A stretch of 39,764 nt of DNA from Bacteroidota bacterium (GCA_019695345.1 JAIBAE010000004.1:1-39764); one strand, 5' to 3'; counted from the stretch's first letter, positions 8,554 through 17,835 are shown. Program-made: numbers and translations. The notes: generated from the sequence alone by a model not told the origin.

Positions 8554-8607
8554 TTTGGGTATTCCACATCTGCCGAAGCAACCATGCCTGCGCGGTAACG
8601 TGTCCGC
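8552..8607 (+). repeat. R2 dispersed repeat, copy 1
   Basis: Begins AATTTGGGTA inside the frr stop codon and continues with CTGCCGAAGCAACC, CTGCGCGG and GTCCGC. Two relatives lie inverted at 19915-19970 and 36646-36705. Two of the three start exactly at a stop codon. Confidence 0.7.
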
Positions 8608-8672
8608 TCCGGGCGTTGTGCGGCGCAGATTTAAAGCGGTAAATGAAGGTTTCCATACATTTTGTTTTTTTC

Positions 8673-8696
8673 GTAGAGACGCGATGCTTCGCGTCT
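8673..8696. repeat. GTAGAGACGCG hairpin repeat, copy 2
   Basis: Identical 24-mer to 7130-7153, with a perfect 8-bp stem (8677-8696) and TGCT loop. Here it lies between two other repeat pieces (R2 and an R1 half) in the frr-SRAP gap. Confidence 0.85.
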
Positions 8697-8789
8697 TGAC
8701 TCAAAATTAGATTTCTATTATATACTCGTGTTTCGAACATGATTATTGATAAAAATTTTATCGCGATAACCATTGTTTGGAACACGCAT

Positions 8790-8850
8790 GTTCTTTCCCG
8801 CAGTTGAAGGCAATTACATAAATGCCATTTGGTGCGGTTTGCGAAGCAGA
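8790..8850 (+). repeat. R1 dispersed repeat, degenerate right half
   Basis: GTTCTTTCCCGCA at 8790-8802 matches the inner R1 arm, and GGTGCGGTTTGCGAAGCA at 8831-8848 matches the outer right end with one change (GAAGCA for GATAGCA). The core-like ATAACCATTG lies just upstream at 8767. It ends 24 bases before the SRAP start codon. Confidence 0.6.
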
Positions 8851-8873
8851 AAACTAATTGAATCACCACAACT

Positions 8874-9563
8874 ATGTGCGGACGATATACATTTTTTACA
8901 CCACCGCAGATAATCGAGAAACGTTTTTCGGTAACGGTGAATGATGAAGTGAAGCCACGCTATAACGCGGCTCCTACGCAGTTGTTACCGGTGATACGAA
9001 ACACCGAGGCGAGAGAGATTACATATTTATCGTGGGGGTTGATTCCGCATTGGGCAACCGACGATAAGGGTGCAAGCAAACTGATTAATGCCCGAAGCGA
9101 GACATTAGTTGAGAAACCAAGTTTCCGTAATGCACTAAAGAAGCGCAGATGTTTAGTGCTAACCGATGGCTTTTACGAATGGGCGCACGATGAACATGGA
9201 AAGAAATATCCTGTTCGCGTCTCGTTAAAAAGTAAAGAACCATTTGCAATGGCAGGATTGTGGGAACATTGGGTTAACCCCAAAAGCGGTGAGATACAAG
9301 AAACGTTTACTATTGTTACAACTGCGGCAAACGAACGGATAAGACCAATACACGAACGTATGCCTGCTTTTTTAACAGAAGAAACTGAAAAGATTTGGCT
9401 TGATAATACTAAATCGGTTGAGGACTGGCTTGCAGTGTTAAAGCCATTTCCACAGGAGTTGATTGAGGTTCAGAAGGTTTCTAAACTGGTGAACAGTAAT
9501 AAAAACGAAGGCGAAGAATTACTGCAACCGGAAGAGGAGCAAGATGAATTGCGATTGTTTTAA
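8874..9563 (+). CDS. SRAP-domain protein (HMCES/YedK family)
   Basis: Covalent sensor of abasic sites in single-stranded DNA. Cys2, exposed after Met removal, forms a thiazolidine link with the abasic sugar. 229 residues, typical. MCGRYTF gives Cys2, NAAPT is at 31-35, ARSE at 73-76, Glu102 (GFYEW) and His160 (IHERMP) complete the active site, matching the family's Cys-Asn-Glu-His set. The start is fixed because Cys must be residue 2. The last 25 residues are acidic. No SD; a hairpin terminator follows. Confidence 0.95.
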   Translation: MCGRYTFFTPPQIIEKRFSVTVNDEVKPRYNAAPTQLLPVIRNTEAREITYLSWGLIPHWATDDKGASKLINARSETLVEKPSFRNALKKRRCLVLTDGFYEWAHDEHGKKYPVRVSLKSKEPFAMAGLWEHWVNPKSGEIQETFTIVTTAANERIRPIHERMPAFLTEETEKIWLDNTKSVEDWLAVLKPFPQELIEVQKVSKLVNSNKNEGEELLQPEEEQDELRLF

Positions 9564-9578
9564 TTACGTGTATATAAA

Positions 9579-9604
9579 CTACCTGAATTTAAAAATTCAG
9601 GTAG
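9579..9604 (+). terminator. 12-bp hairpin after the SRAP gene
   Basis: CTACCTGAATTT (9579-9590) and its exact complement (9593-9604) with an AA between, 15 bases after the stop. The T-rich inner stem and lack of a long T tract leave it a probable rather than certain terminator; it is symmetric and could be bidirectional. Confidence 0.65.
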
Positions 9605-9716
9605 AATAAAAAGTTATGATAAGAAATTCTAAATGTATTGAACGATTGTTACGCGAGAGAGTAAACTGTTCCACGCAAAACACACAAACTAATGTTCGTA
9701 TTGTAAATGAATTACA

Positions 9717-9724
9717 TAGGTTTG
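9717..9724 (+). promoter_or_regulatory. Weak -7 box candidate for the nucleotidyltransferase
   Basis: TAGGTTTG fits TAnnTTTG. The -33 region is poor. The rest of 9605-9802 shows nothing firm. Confidence 0.25.
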
Positions 9725-9802
9725 CGTGCCAGATGGGAATGTTCTCTGCAAACACTTCCACCGAATGCCCCATGCACATAACAATTGCAAAGGTGATAAA
9801 TA

Positions 9803-10363
9803 GTGTACATCGGATTCCTTGAAAGAATTGCCCGTTCGCTTGATGAACGAAACATCCGTTATATGGTTATAGGCGGACAAGCAGTTGTATTATATGGCGA
9901 ACCTCGCCTTACAAAAGATATTGATATAACGTTAGGCACAGACCCAAGTATGCTGCCTTACGTTATTGATGTTTGCAGCGAACTTGGCTTGCACGTTATT
10001 CCCACCAACCCTGATGAGTTTGTTCAGGAAACCTACGTCCTTCCAGCCGATGACCCCGTTACCGGCTTTAGTGTAAAATTCATTTTCTCCGATTCCCGTT
10101 ACGAGCAAGAAGCATTATCGCGTGCGGCATCGTTTGTAGTTAGAGATTACCACGTAAAGTATGCCACTGCCGAAGATGTTATTATCCATAAAGTAATTGC
10201 AAACCGTCCGCGCGATGAAGAAGATATCCGCTCTATTCTTAGGCGAACGCCAGGCATGAACCAAGAGTACATACTTGGATGGTTAAAGGAATTTGATACC
10301 GGGTTACATACCAACTATGTACGCAAATACGAAGACCTATGGGCGGATTCGGTGAATTTATAA
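9803..10363 (+). CDS. Nucleotidyltransferase-fold protein (MNT/AbiEii-like)
   Basis: 186 residues with the pol-beta nucleotidyltransferase signature: GGQAVVLYG at 24-32 followed by RLTKDIDI, where Asp39 and Asp41 would bind metal. The overall form is like AbiEii/MNT-type or DUF1814-like proteins that transfer nucleotides to RNA or protein, in some cases as toxins. The start is GTG at 9803, supported by AGGTGA six bases before it. No HEPN or AbiEi partner is seen beside it, so a toxin role is not supported here. It is a single gene, followed by the R4 repeat. Confidence 0.8.
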   Translation: MYIGFLERIARSLDERNIRYMVIGGQAVVLYGEPRLTKDIDITLGTDPSMLPYVIDVCSELGLHVIPTNPDEFVQETYVLPADDPVTGFSVKFIFSDSRYEQEALSRAASFVVRDYHVKYATAEDVIIHKVIANRPRDEEDIRSILRRTPGMNQEYILGWLKEFDTGLHTNYVRKYEDLWADSVNL

Positions 10364-10371
10364 ATTCATGT

Positions 10372-10436
10372 AATTCCCCCTTGCTTTGCTTTCCCCCTTT
10401 TGGGAAAGGGGGATGTCAGTTAGGACAGGGGGAATT
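10372..10436. repeat. R4 palindromic element with CCCCCTTT core
   Basis: Outer 10-bp inverted repeat AATTCCCCCT (10372-10381) / AGGGGGAATT (10427-10436) encloses an inner hairpin CCCCCTTT-TGGG-AAAGGGGG (10393-10412). It lies eight bases after the nucleotidyltransferase stop. Only one copy is in the window, but similar C5/G5 palindromes are dispersed in many bacterial genomes. Confidence 0.75.
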
Positions 10437-10518
10437 AAAAGTGTTTTGTCGTTCTCACTTTGAATCTAATTTGTAAACGAAGCATCAAACTGCACGTGTT
10501 ATTTATTATCTACATCCT

Positions 10519-11235
10519 ATGAAAAAGAATTTACCTCTGTTAGTACTGTTTATTGCATTAGCTGTATTTGGCGTTGGGTGCAGCAAAGCGCAAGGTGTAT
10601 CCAAACTTTCTGTTGATGAGTTTGAGACAAAGTTATCATCAACCGAGCAGGCACAGTTAGTTGATGTGCGCACTCCGGAAGAATTTAATGGCGGACACAT
10701 AAAGAACGCACAGAACATTAACATAAATAGCGATGAGTTTGAAACCTCGGTAAATAAACTCGATAAAAACAAACCTGTGTTTGTGTACTGTCTGGCAGGT
10801 GGGCGAAGTGCAAGCGCAGCAAAGTATTTAAGCAAACAAGGCTTTAAAACTGTGTACGATATGCAAGGCGGTATCACAAAATGGAATGCAGCTAATAAAC
10901 CGTTGGAAGGCGCAGAAAACGCTCCAAAAGGTATGAGTATGAACGACTACATTGCTCAAATTCAAACCGATAAACTAGTACTTGTTGACTTTAACGCAAA
11001 GTGGTGTTCGCCATGTAAAGTGATGGCTCCGATGTTGGATTCACTTGCTAACGAACAGCAAAGCACCGTTAAACTTCTTAAGATTGATGCTGATGCCAAC
11101 AAAGAACTTCTTAAAACACTCAATGTAACCGAACTGCCAACATTCTATCTTGTAAAAAAAGGTACTAATGTTTGGACTACCATCGGCTTAACCACCAAGC
11201 AACAATTTCTTGATGCAATACATAAGAATAAGTAG
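10519..11235 (+). CDS. Rhodanese-thioredoxin fusion lipoprotein
   Basis: 238 residues. An N-terminal signal ends in GVGC (Cys21), a loose lipobox, so the protein is probably a lipoprotein facing the periplasm. Residues 30-130 are a rhodanese domain with active Cys91 in CLAGGRSA. Residues 140-238 are a thioredoxin domain with WCSPC (Cys163, Cys166) and the cis-Pro in ELPTFYL. The fusion suggests sulfur or persulfide transfer coupled to dithiol reduction in the envelope; the partner is unknown. It is a single gene with no SD. An R1 repeat starts one base after the stop. Confidence 0.9.
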   Translation: MKKNLPLLVLFIALAVFGVGCSKAQGVSKLSVDEFETKLSSTEQAQLVDVRTPEEFNGGHIKNAQNININSDEFETSVNKLDKNKPVFVYCLAGGRSASAAKYLSKQGFKTVYDMQGGITKWNAANKPLEGAENAPKGMSMNDYIAQIQTDKLVLVDFNAKWCSPCKVMAPMLDSLANEQQSTVKLLKIDADANKELLKTLNVTELPTFYLVKKGTNVWTTIGLTTKQQFLDAIHKNK

Positions 11236-11236
11236 T

Positions 11237-11400
11237 TGCTATCGCAATCCGCACCGCGCCGTACAGCAAGCAACAACAATCCTATTGCGGGAAAGAACCG
11301 CAGTTGCTACAAAATGATAATCGTTGTATTGGTAATGTACGTTCTCTTCGGCACGCAGAGGATGTAGTGTTTATGCGGCTTGGAGCCGTCCTGCGATAGC
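11237..11400 (+). repeat. R1 dispersed repeat, full copy A
   Basis: TGCTATCGC (11237-11245) pairs with GCGATAGC (11393-11400). Nested inside are TGCGGGAAAGAAC (11286-11298) and GTTCTCTTCGGCA (11341-11353), which pair at 10 of 13 positions. It fills the whole gap between two convergent genes, one base after one stop and five bases after the other. Confidence 0.8.
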
Positions 11401-11405
11401 GCAAA

Positions 11406-12755
11406 CTATTTGTTCATAGCTGCCTGTGCTAACGCAGGTTCACCCTCAAGTTGTTCTAAAAGGATTTCTTTATCGGTACCAAATACTTGTGCTTTGCGAT
11501 AATCAAACACACCTTCCCAACGTGCAATTACAACAGTTGCCAAACAATTGCCAAGCAGGTTAACGCTTGTCCGCGCCATATCCATAAACTCGTCAACACC
11601 AAAAATGATAGATACAGCAATTGGTAAATAATGCACGTACTCGGCAGGTAAAAACGAGCCCGCCGTTGCAAGCAACACAACAAGCGAAGCACGTGGCACA
11701 GCAGCCACACCCTTAGAGGTAATCATCAGCGTTAGCATTAGTACAATCTGTTGCCCAAACGCAAACTGAAACGCACCATTTGTAGTACTGGTAATTGCCT
11801 GCATTACAAACACCGAAGCCATTGCAAGGTACAATGTAGTACCATCTAAGTTAAAGGTGTATCCGGTAGGCATTACAAAACCAACAATACGTTTAGGCAC
11901 ACCAAAACGCTCCATGTTCTCCATTGCTTTTGGTAAGGCACTCTCGCTTGAGGTAGTAACAAACGCCAACACAAACGGTTCGCGCACGGCTTGTATAAAC
12001 TGTTTTATGGGGAGTTTAATGAAATATGCTATTATGCCAAATACAGTAACAACAAATACAATTAATGCGGCATACAACGATAAAATTAACTTTGCTAGGT
12101 TCTCAAGTACTCCTAATCCCATATGTCCAAGCGCGTACGCCATTGCAGCGCCAACACCTATGGGCGCAAACTTCATAACGTACTCGGTAAAACGGAACAT
12201 TACGTTGGCAACACTTTCGCATACGTGTAAAATTGGTTTACCTTTCTCGCCTATAGCTGCAACACCAAACCCAAACAATATAGAGAAGGCAACAATTTGC
12301 AGAACATCGCCTTCTAACAACGATTTGAAAATGTTTGATGTAAAAATGTGCGTTATAGTTTGGTAAAAATCTTTGGGTTTATTCTCGGCTATTTTAGAGA
12401 TAGCAGTATTTACATCGCCCGATAAAACAATGCCATCGCCCGGGTGAACCATATTCACAACTAACAACCCAAGGAACAACGCAATAGTTGTTACAATCTC
12501 GAAGTATACGATAGACCTGAAGCCCATGCGCCCGACGTGTTTAGCTCCGCCGCTGGATGCAATCCCAACTACTATTGTAGAGAACACAAGTGGAGAGATT
12601 ATACTTTTAATCAGGTTCATAAAAATATCACGCAGGAAATAAAGATTGGTTGCCCACTCCTTTGCTCCGTATTCGTGACAATACCAACCCCACAAACCGC
12701 CAAGCAGCAGCCCCAAGAGTATTTGTACAGTTAGCGATACCTTAAATTTATTCAT
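11406..12755 (-). CDS. Dicarboxylate/amino acid:cation symporter (DAACS)
   Basis: 449 residues, the length of GltP/DctA/GltPh-type carriers that import glutamate, aspartate or C4-dicarboxylates with Na+ or H+ across the inner membrane. About eight hydrophobic segments are visible. The HP1 serine motif SSESALP and the GYTFNLDGTTLY transmembrane-7 block (NxDGT) are intact, as is the ARTSVNLLGNCLAT transmembrane-8 segment with the substrate-binding Asp/Arg region. Which substrate or ion cannot be set by eye. It is a single gene. Confidence 0.95.
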   Translation of the reverse strand: MNKFKVSLTVQILLGLLLGGLWGWYCHEYGAKEWATNLYFLRDIFMNLIKSIISPLVFSTIVVGIASSGGAKHVGRMGFRSIVYFEIVTTIALFLGLLVVNMVHPGDGIVLSGDVNTAISKIAENKPKDFYQTITHIFTSNIFKSLLEGDVLQIVAFSILFGFGVAAIGEKGKPILHVCESVANVMFRFTEYVMKFAPIGVGAAMAYALGHMGLGVLENLAKLILSLYAALIVFVVTVFGIIAYFIKLPIKQFIQAVREPFVLAFVTTSSESALPKAMENMERFGVPKRIVGFVMPTGYTFNLDGTTLYLAMASVFVMQAITSTTNGAFQFAFGQQIVLMLTLMITSKGVAAVPRASLVVLLATAGSFLPAEYVHYLPIAVSIIFGVDEFMDMARTSVNLLGNCLATVVIARWEGVFDYRKAQVFGTDKEILLEQLEGEPALAQAAMNK

Positions 12756-12810
12756 AGTAGTAATTCTTGATGGTAAAGAGTGTCTGTAAAATACGAACAG
12801 AATTGTAATA

Positions 12811-12976
12811 TGCTATCGCGTGACGGCACCAAGCCAAATTCTAAACATTGCCTATGGTGTGCCGGAGAGAACGACATTGTACGCATAAACGATAACCGTG
12901 ATTTTAGTGGTAGTGGTTCTGTTCCGCACTGCGAGGTGTTGGAATGATTAGACATTTGGTGCGGTTTGCGATAGCA
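12811..12976 (+). repeat. R1 dispersed repeat, full copy B
   Basis: Ends TGCTATCGC (12811) and GCGATAGCA (to 12976). Nested arms are TGCCGGAGAGAAC (12860-12872) and GTTCTGTTCCGCA (12916-12928), with ATAAACGATAACCG at the centre. It is nearly the same sequence as the copy at 17889-18053, so these two are recent relatives. Confidence 0.85.
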
Positions 12977-13151
12977 TAACTGTATGAATGTATTGATGTT
13001 GGAACGTTGTTAAATTTTAATGTAAAAGGGTGAAAAAGGTTGGCCATTAAATTTTTTATAGTCATTTTATAGTGTGGTAAATTACTCCACTCAACAATCT
13101 ATTCTTTCCATACAATAGTATGGATATTCACAAATCATTCGGGGAGGTACA
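12977..13151 (+). promoter_or_regulatory. AT-rich upstream region of the Asp-box pair
   Basis: It contains a small hairpin CCATAC-AATA-GTATGG (13108-13123) and, at 13141-13147, GGGGAGG four bases before the ATG, an unusually strong SD for this window. No exact TAnnTTTG box was found. Confidence 0.5.
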
Positions 13152-15497
13152 ATGCTTAATCGAATTCTCTTGTTTGTGTTTGTCGCTACATTAAGTAGCC
13201 ACTCGCTCTTTTCTCAGTGGTCTATCCGCCATGTTTATCCGGAATGCTATACACTTAATGATATTGATGTACACAGTACATCGAATCATGGTATTGCGGT
13301 AGGTGAATATGGTGCGTATAAGATTATTGCAGGAAGTGATACTACAGGTATGGATCACTTCACGTGGACAAGTAGTAGAATTCAAACTGATTTTAATTTA
13401 TATGCTGCTAAAATGATTAGCGCAGATGTAATCATTGTTGCGGGCGATAAAGGAACAATGTTTAAATCCAACGACTATGGCAAAACATGGAAATCTGTTT
13501 CTGTGCCAACAAAGGAACAAATACGTTCGGTGGACTTTTTAGGTCTGCAACGCGGTATCGCCGTAACAAATAATGGGACAGTACTTACAACGCAAGATGG
13601 TGGTGATACATGGCTTGCTAACAAACAAATCTTAGATGAAAAATTAGAGCGTGTGAGATGTGTGAACGATACAACGTGGATAGCTGTGGGTGAGTGTTCA
13701 TCGAACTATGCAACACTATTTCTCTCCCGTAATGGAATTGATTGGGTTAAATATATTGATAATAACCTCATGTCTCCACGGTTAAACGACATAGTTGTGG
13801 CGAAACCGATAGGGAATACTATTCCAGTAATTTATGCTGCCGGCGACCACTGGGCAGTTTTAAAATCAACTGATTTTGGTAAAACGTGGGAGCAAATGGT
13901 AATCTCTAACTTGGATGCACAGCAAAATAGTGAGTATTTAAGTTACGGTTTTTCGATGGGTGTAAACGGACAGTTTGGAGTTTTTCAGTCAGGTGACCCG
14001 GAAGGGTGGGGATACACAGTTGCATTATTTACCACTAATGGTGGAGTTACGTGGACTAATTACAGAAATGGTTTAATGGCAGCCCCAGCCGATGGTATGT
14101 ACAATTACCAGTTTTATTCCGATTCCGGATTTGTTGCATGTGGTTATTTTGGTGAAATTTCAGAGGTAAAATATGAGTATGTATCGTACTATAGCAGGTA
14201 TGATTATAATTATACATATAACATGGTGGCATCGCCGATAATACATACAATTCAGAAATTTGATGATGATAGATTTGGAATTATTGCAAGTTATAGTGGT
14301 AGAGTGTCATGTGCTATCAGTGAAGATAAAGGATTATCGTGGAAGAGATTCTTTCCGATTGGGGACAAGTTGCAATGGACAATCACTAATATTCAATCTC
14401 CCGATTTAAAAACTATTATAGTAACAGCCGACTCCACGAATACACAGCAAACAAGTTCTGATACGTGGGTTACTCGTGCATATGCTCATATAGCACGTTC
14501 GGTTGATGGGGGTAACACATGGGAATTAAAAAGGATGGACAGCACAAGTACATGGTTTAATCAAAAAACATTTTTCAAAATGTTTGATTCAAATAATGGT
14601 TTGTTAATACCCTTTGGACATTACATATATAGTACATCCGATGGTGGGGCAACATGGAATAAGAAACCGTACAGTATTCAAGGAGCCATATATAGTAACT
14701 GTGTCAGAGTTAATTCAATGAAGGAATATGAAGTTGTTATATATGATACTACTGCCAAGATAAATAGATACATTAAAACAACAGATGCCGGAGATACATG
14801 GACTAATTTGGATTACAATACAGATGCTCAGACTCGTGGAATAGTAACAAAAGGTATTGATGGTACTTTGTCTGTAGTTTCATCGTATAATGATAAACCT
14901 AATTCAATTGCAAATGATTCAATATGGATTTCGAGAGATAACGGAACAACTTGGAAGTTGCAATACGAACATAGCTATCCAATTACGGAAAAATTTTATT
15001 CTCCATATTTCAGACATACCGTTGGAATATCGGGCAAGTATGGGTTTTATGGCACAAGAGGAAAAGGACTTTTTACGATAGATAGCGGTAAAACATGGAC
15101 AGCCGATACAAACTTTTTGCATTTATGGTCGCGTTATTGTGGTCCTGTGGATATGGAGTGTTCTTCGCCTTCAACATTTTTAATGGCATCGGGCGATTAT
15201 ATAGTGTTTGAATACGATGCCTCAAAAATTGTTTCGGATGTTTATGAACCACCGGTTCATAAAGATTCTAAAATTTCATTACAAACCACCAATATTAATG
15301 ATGTTCTTACTGGTACATCCACAGTAGATATGAGTTTGATACTATATTCTTTGGATGGTAAAGAAGTATGGAATGGGAAAATTGATGCCGGAAATACATT
15401 CCAAATTTCAACTCGCAGTTTCCCAAGTGGCGTTTATGTATTAACTGCAACGCATAATTCTTCAACAAGTTCAACAACGATTAACATAGTTCATTAA
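13152..15497 (+). CDS. Asp-box (Ycf48/BNR-like) T9SS protein, paralog 1
   Basis: 781 residues. The signal peptide ends near residue 21 (LFSQ). At least ten Asp-box turns of the form SxDxGxTW (for example SNDYGKTWKS, TQDGGDTWLA, STDFGKTWEQ, SRDNGTTWKL) mark one or two beta-propellers over residues 30-700. The last 75 residues are a type A T9SS sorting domain (SLDGKEVW, then SGVYVL). Asp-boxes here are structural turns; the conserved sialidase arginine triad was not seen, so no hydrolase activity is claimed. It is likely surface exposed. Its paralog starts 13 bases downstream, forming a two-gene operon. Confidence 0.85.
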   Translation: MLNRILLFVFVATLSSHSLFSQWSIRHVYPECYTLNDIDVHSTSNHGIAVGEYGAYKIIAGSDTTGMDHFTWTSSRIQTDFNLYAAKMISADVIIVAGDKGTMFKSNDYGKTWKSVSVPTKEQIRSVDFLGLQRGIAVTNNGTVLTTQDGGDTWLANKQILDEKLERVRCVNDTTWIAVGECSSNYATLFLSRNGIDWVKYIDNNLMSPRLNDIVVAKPIGNTIPVIYAAGDHWAVLKSTDFGKTWEQMVISNLDAQQNSEYLSYGFSMGVNGQFGVFQSGDPEGWGYTVALFTTNGGVTWTNYRNGLMAAPADGMYNYQFYSDSGFVACGYFGEISEVKYEYVSYYSRYDYNYTYNMVASPIIHTIQKFDDDRFGIIASYSGRVSCAISEDKGLSWKRFFPIGDKLQWTITNIQSPDLKTIIVTADSTNTQQTSSDTWVTRAYAHIARSVDGGNTWELKRMDSTSTWFNQKTFFKMFDSNNGLLIPFGHYIYSTSDGGATWNKKPYSIQGAIYSNCVRVNSMKEYEVVIYDTTAKINRYIKTTDAGDTWTNLDYNTDAQTRGIVTKGIDGTLSVVSSYNDKPNSIANDSIWISRDNGTTWKLQYEHSYPITEKFYSPYFRHTVGISGKYGFYGTRGKGLFTIDSGKTWTADTNFLHLWSRYCGPVDMECSSPSTFLMASGDYIVFEYDASKIVSDVYEPPVHKDSKISLQTTNINDVLTGTSTVDMSLILYSLDGKEVWNGKIDAGNTFQISTRSFPSGVYVLTATHNSSTSSTTINIVH

Positions 15498-15510
15498 ACA
15501 GGAGTCTCCC

Positions 15511-17835
15511 ATGCTTTTAAGAATAAACATCCTTCTGGCGTTGCTGGTAGGTAGTACAGCATCGCTTTTTTCTCAGTGGTCGTTAGTTCACGTAAATCCT
15601 GATTCATACGCATTGAATGATATTCATGCAGTAGGTACGTTAAACCAAGGTTTTGCCGTTGGTGATTACGGCGCTGTTAAAAAGATAACGGGAACAGAAA
15701 ATACCAATGGCATGATACATTACACTTGGACTGTTAGTAGAATTAAAACCGAGCAGTCGTTAAAAGTAGTACGCATGCTAAAAGAAAACACTGCAGTTAC
15801 AGCAGGGGAATCCGGAGCGATGTACAAAACAACCAACTACGGAACAACATGGAATAGAATCCCAACTCCTACAAACGAAACTATCGTTGCACTTGAATTT
15901 GCTAATGGGAAACTTGGTGTAGCAATCACAGAACAAAACACAGTTCTCATTTCAAATGATGCCGGTGGTACATGGACTATAAATAACGAAAAACTACCTG
16001 AAAGTAAACTACGTGTAAAGTATGTTAATGATACAACTTGGATAGCGGCTGGAACCTGTTCGAACGGTAAAGCAACAGTGTTTGTATCAAAAGACAGAAT
16101 TACATGGAACGCAGTAGTAGTTAATAGCGTTGAAACACCACGCCTGCAAAGTATTCAGGTTACATATCCAAATAATGCAACTACCCCAACCATACTTGTT
16201 GCAGGTGACTACTGGGCGATGATGAAATCAACAGATTTTGGTGCAACGTGGGAAAAAGTTGTAGTCGATAATATGTTTGCCTACCAAACACCCGGATACG
16301 AAGGATATGGCTTTGGTATGTCGCCCGATGGGAAGGTAGGAATGTTTTTAAGCCGTGAACCGAACAGTGTTCGCACCCATGCAGTTTCGTTATACACAAC
16401 CAATGGCGGAGAATCGTGGACTGACTTTAGAATCCAAAGAACCTCATTTAATGGGGACCATTCCAATAACTACTGCTTTACCTCCGATTCCGGCTTTGTA
16501 GCGTGCGATATGTATGGCGGAGTATATGAGAATCAATATAGCACGTATGCTACATTTCTTAACTTCTATACTTACAGAGAAAGTAATTATGGAGGTTCGT
16601 TTGATAAGATATATAGATTTGATACTCAACGAATAGCTGTTTTTCCTAATTCAAATACCATTACTTTCTACCAATCACAAGATGAAGGAAATACTTGGCA
16701 ATCATACTATCCCTATGGAACAACAGGTACGTGGAATAGAGGCGAGTTATTCTCACCTGAGCCGGGTGTGTTTTATGTAACATCAGGTAAAGACACTTCG
16801 TATCACGTTGGCAATACATATTACACTGCACAGTCGGCGTACATTACAAGAAGTACTGATAACGGAATAACATGGAGTCGTCAAAAACTTGATGGCTCAA
16901 TTTCTGTGAGTGCATTTAAAATGTTTGATAAACAAAATGGAATGTTGTTAACTTCTGGTGACTATTATCAAGTAAGTACCAATGGCGGTGCTTCTTGGAT
17001 ACCCAAGGCATATAACAAACTTCCAAATTGCACGTATGTAATGGGTGTTAGAATTATGAACAGCTCAACATTCGAAGTAGTTATGTATGATACTTCTACA
17101 CGTACTAATCGTTACCTTTATACAGATAACGAAGGACAATCTTGGAAAGAACTGAATTATAACGACCACATTTTTGCAAGAAACAGTGCAATACGTAATC
17201 CCGATGGTGCGCTGACGTATGTAACTACAACCACAGGTTCTAATTATACTGGGCTGGATACTGTTTGGATTTCAAAAGATGATGGAACTACGTGGAATGT
17301 ATTACACACCGCAAAATTCGACTCCACCCAACGCTTTAATAAAACCTACAGTAAACTGTCTGCAGCATTAAATGGAAAGTATGGGTTTTACGGCGGGCTT
17401 TCTAAATGTCTGGTAACCAGTGATAGCGGTAAAACATGGGTAACTGATACAACCTTTTTATCATTGTGGCGTAATTATGCTTGCGGTCCCGTAGATGTTA
17501 TCTATACAAATAACAATGAGTTCCTCATGGCTTCGGGTTCTGGAGTATTGCTTAAGTACAATCCATTTAGCACAACATCCGATATCCACGAAGAACCATT
17601 AGCAAACGATAACACTGTTACACTAAAACAGGTGGGTAACACTGTAACTCTTCACTCTGCTTCAACAGTACCTGTAAGTATTTATAGCATAGATGGAAAA
17701 GTACTCTGGAGCGATACAATCGAACAATCAGCAACTAAAGAATTTTCGGTGCAAGAGTTTGCGTCGGGTGTTTATGTTGTGCAGTATATGCATAATGGCG
17801 TTGCGTATGCAAAAAAGTTTAGCATAGTTCGGTAA
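15511..17835 (+). CDS. Asp-box (Ycf48/BNR-like) T9SS protein, paralog 2
   Basis: 774 residues, collinear with the gene before it from the shared start (SLFSQWSLVHVNPDSYALND against SLFSQWSIRHVYPECYTLND) to the C-terminus; identity looks like 40-50% by eye. It has ten Asp-box turns (TTNYGTTWNR, STDFGATWEK, SKDDGTTWNV and others) and a T9SS type A sorting domain at the end (SIDGKVLW, SGVYVV). AGGAG at 15500-15504 sets the start. The pair arose by tandem duplication and then diverged, mostly in surface loops. A terminator follows at 17851. Confidence 0.85.
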   Translation: MLLRINILLALLVGSTASLFSQWSLVHVNPDSYALNDIHAVGTLNQGFAVGDYGAVKKITGTENTNGMIHYTWTVSRIKTEQSLKVVRMLKENTAVTAGESGAMYKTTNYGTTWNRIPTPTNETIVALEFANGKLGVAITEQNTVLISNDAGGTWTINNEKLPESKLRVKYVNDTTWIAAGTCSNGKATVFVSKDRITWNAVVVNSVETPRLQSIQVTYPNNATTPTILVAGDYWAMMKSTDFGATWEKVVVDNMFAYQTPGYEGYGFGMSPDGKVGMFLSREPNSVRTHAVSLYTTNGGESWTDFRIQRTSFNGDHSNNYCFTSDSGFVACDMYGGVYENQYSTYATFLNFYTYRESNYGGSFDKIYRFDTQRIAVFPNSNTITFYQSQDEGNTWQSYYPYGTTGTWNRGELFSPEPGVFYVTSGKDTSYHVGNTYYTAQSAYITRSTDNGITWSRQKLDGSISVSAFKMFDKQNGMLLTSGDYYQVSTNGGASWIPKAYNKLPNCTYVMGVRIMNSSTFEVVMYDTSTRTNRYLYTDNEGQSWKELNYNDHIFARNSAIRNPDGALTYVTTTTGSNYTGLDTVWISKDDGTTWNVLHTAKFDSTQRFNKTYSKLSAALNGKYGFYGGLSKCLVTSDSGKTWVTDTTFLSLWRNYACGPVDVIYTNNNEFLMASGSGVLLKYNPFSTTSDIHEEPLANDNTVTLKQVGNTVTLHSASTVPVSIYSIDGKVLWSDTIEQSATKEFSVQEFASGVYVVQYMHNGVAYAKKFSIVR

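Noticed and set aside
9616-9822. 68-codon open frame before the nucleotidyltransferase, a possible antitoxin partner
   Set aside because: It overlaps the GTG start of the next gene, has no SD, and shows no antitoxin or HEPN features. The AGGTGA and GTG of the downstream gene fit better.
11237-11400. R1 as a complete insertion sequence
   Set aside because: No reading frame inside; too short to encode a transposase, so only a MITE-like or structural element is possible.
13152-17835. Sialidase activity for the Asp-box proteins
   Set aside because: Asp-boxes are structural; the arginine triad and catalytic Tyr/Glu of sialidases were not found.
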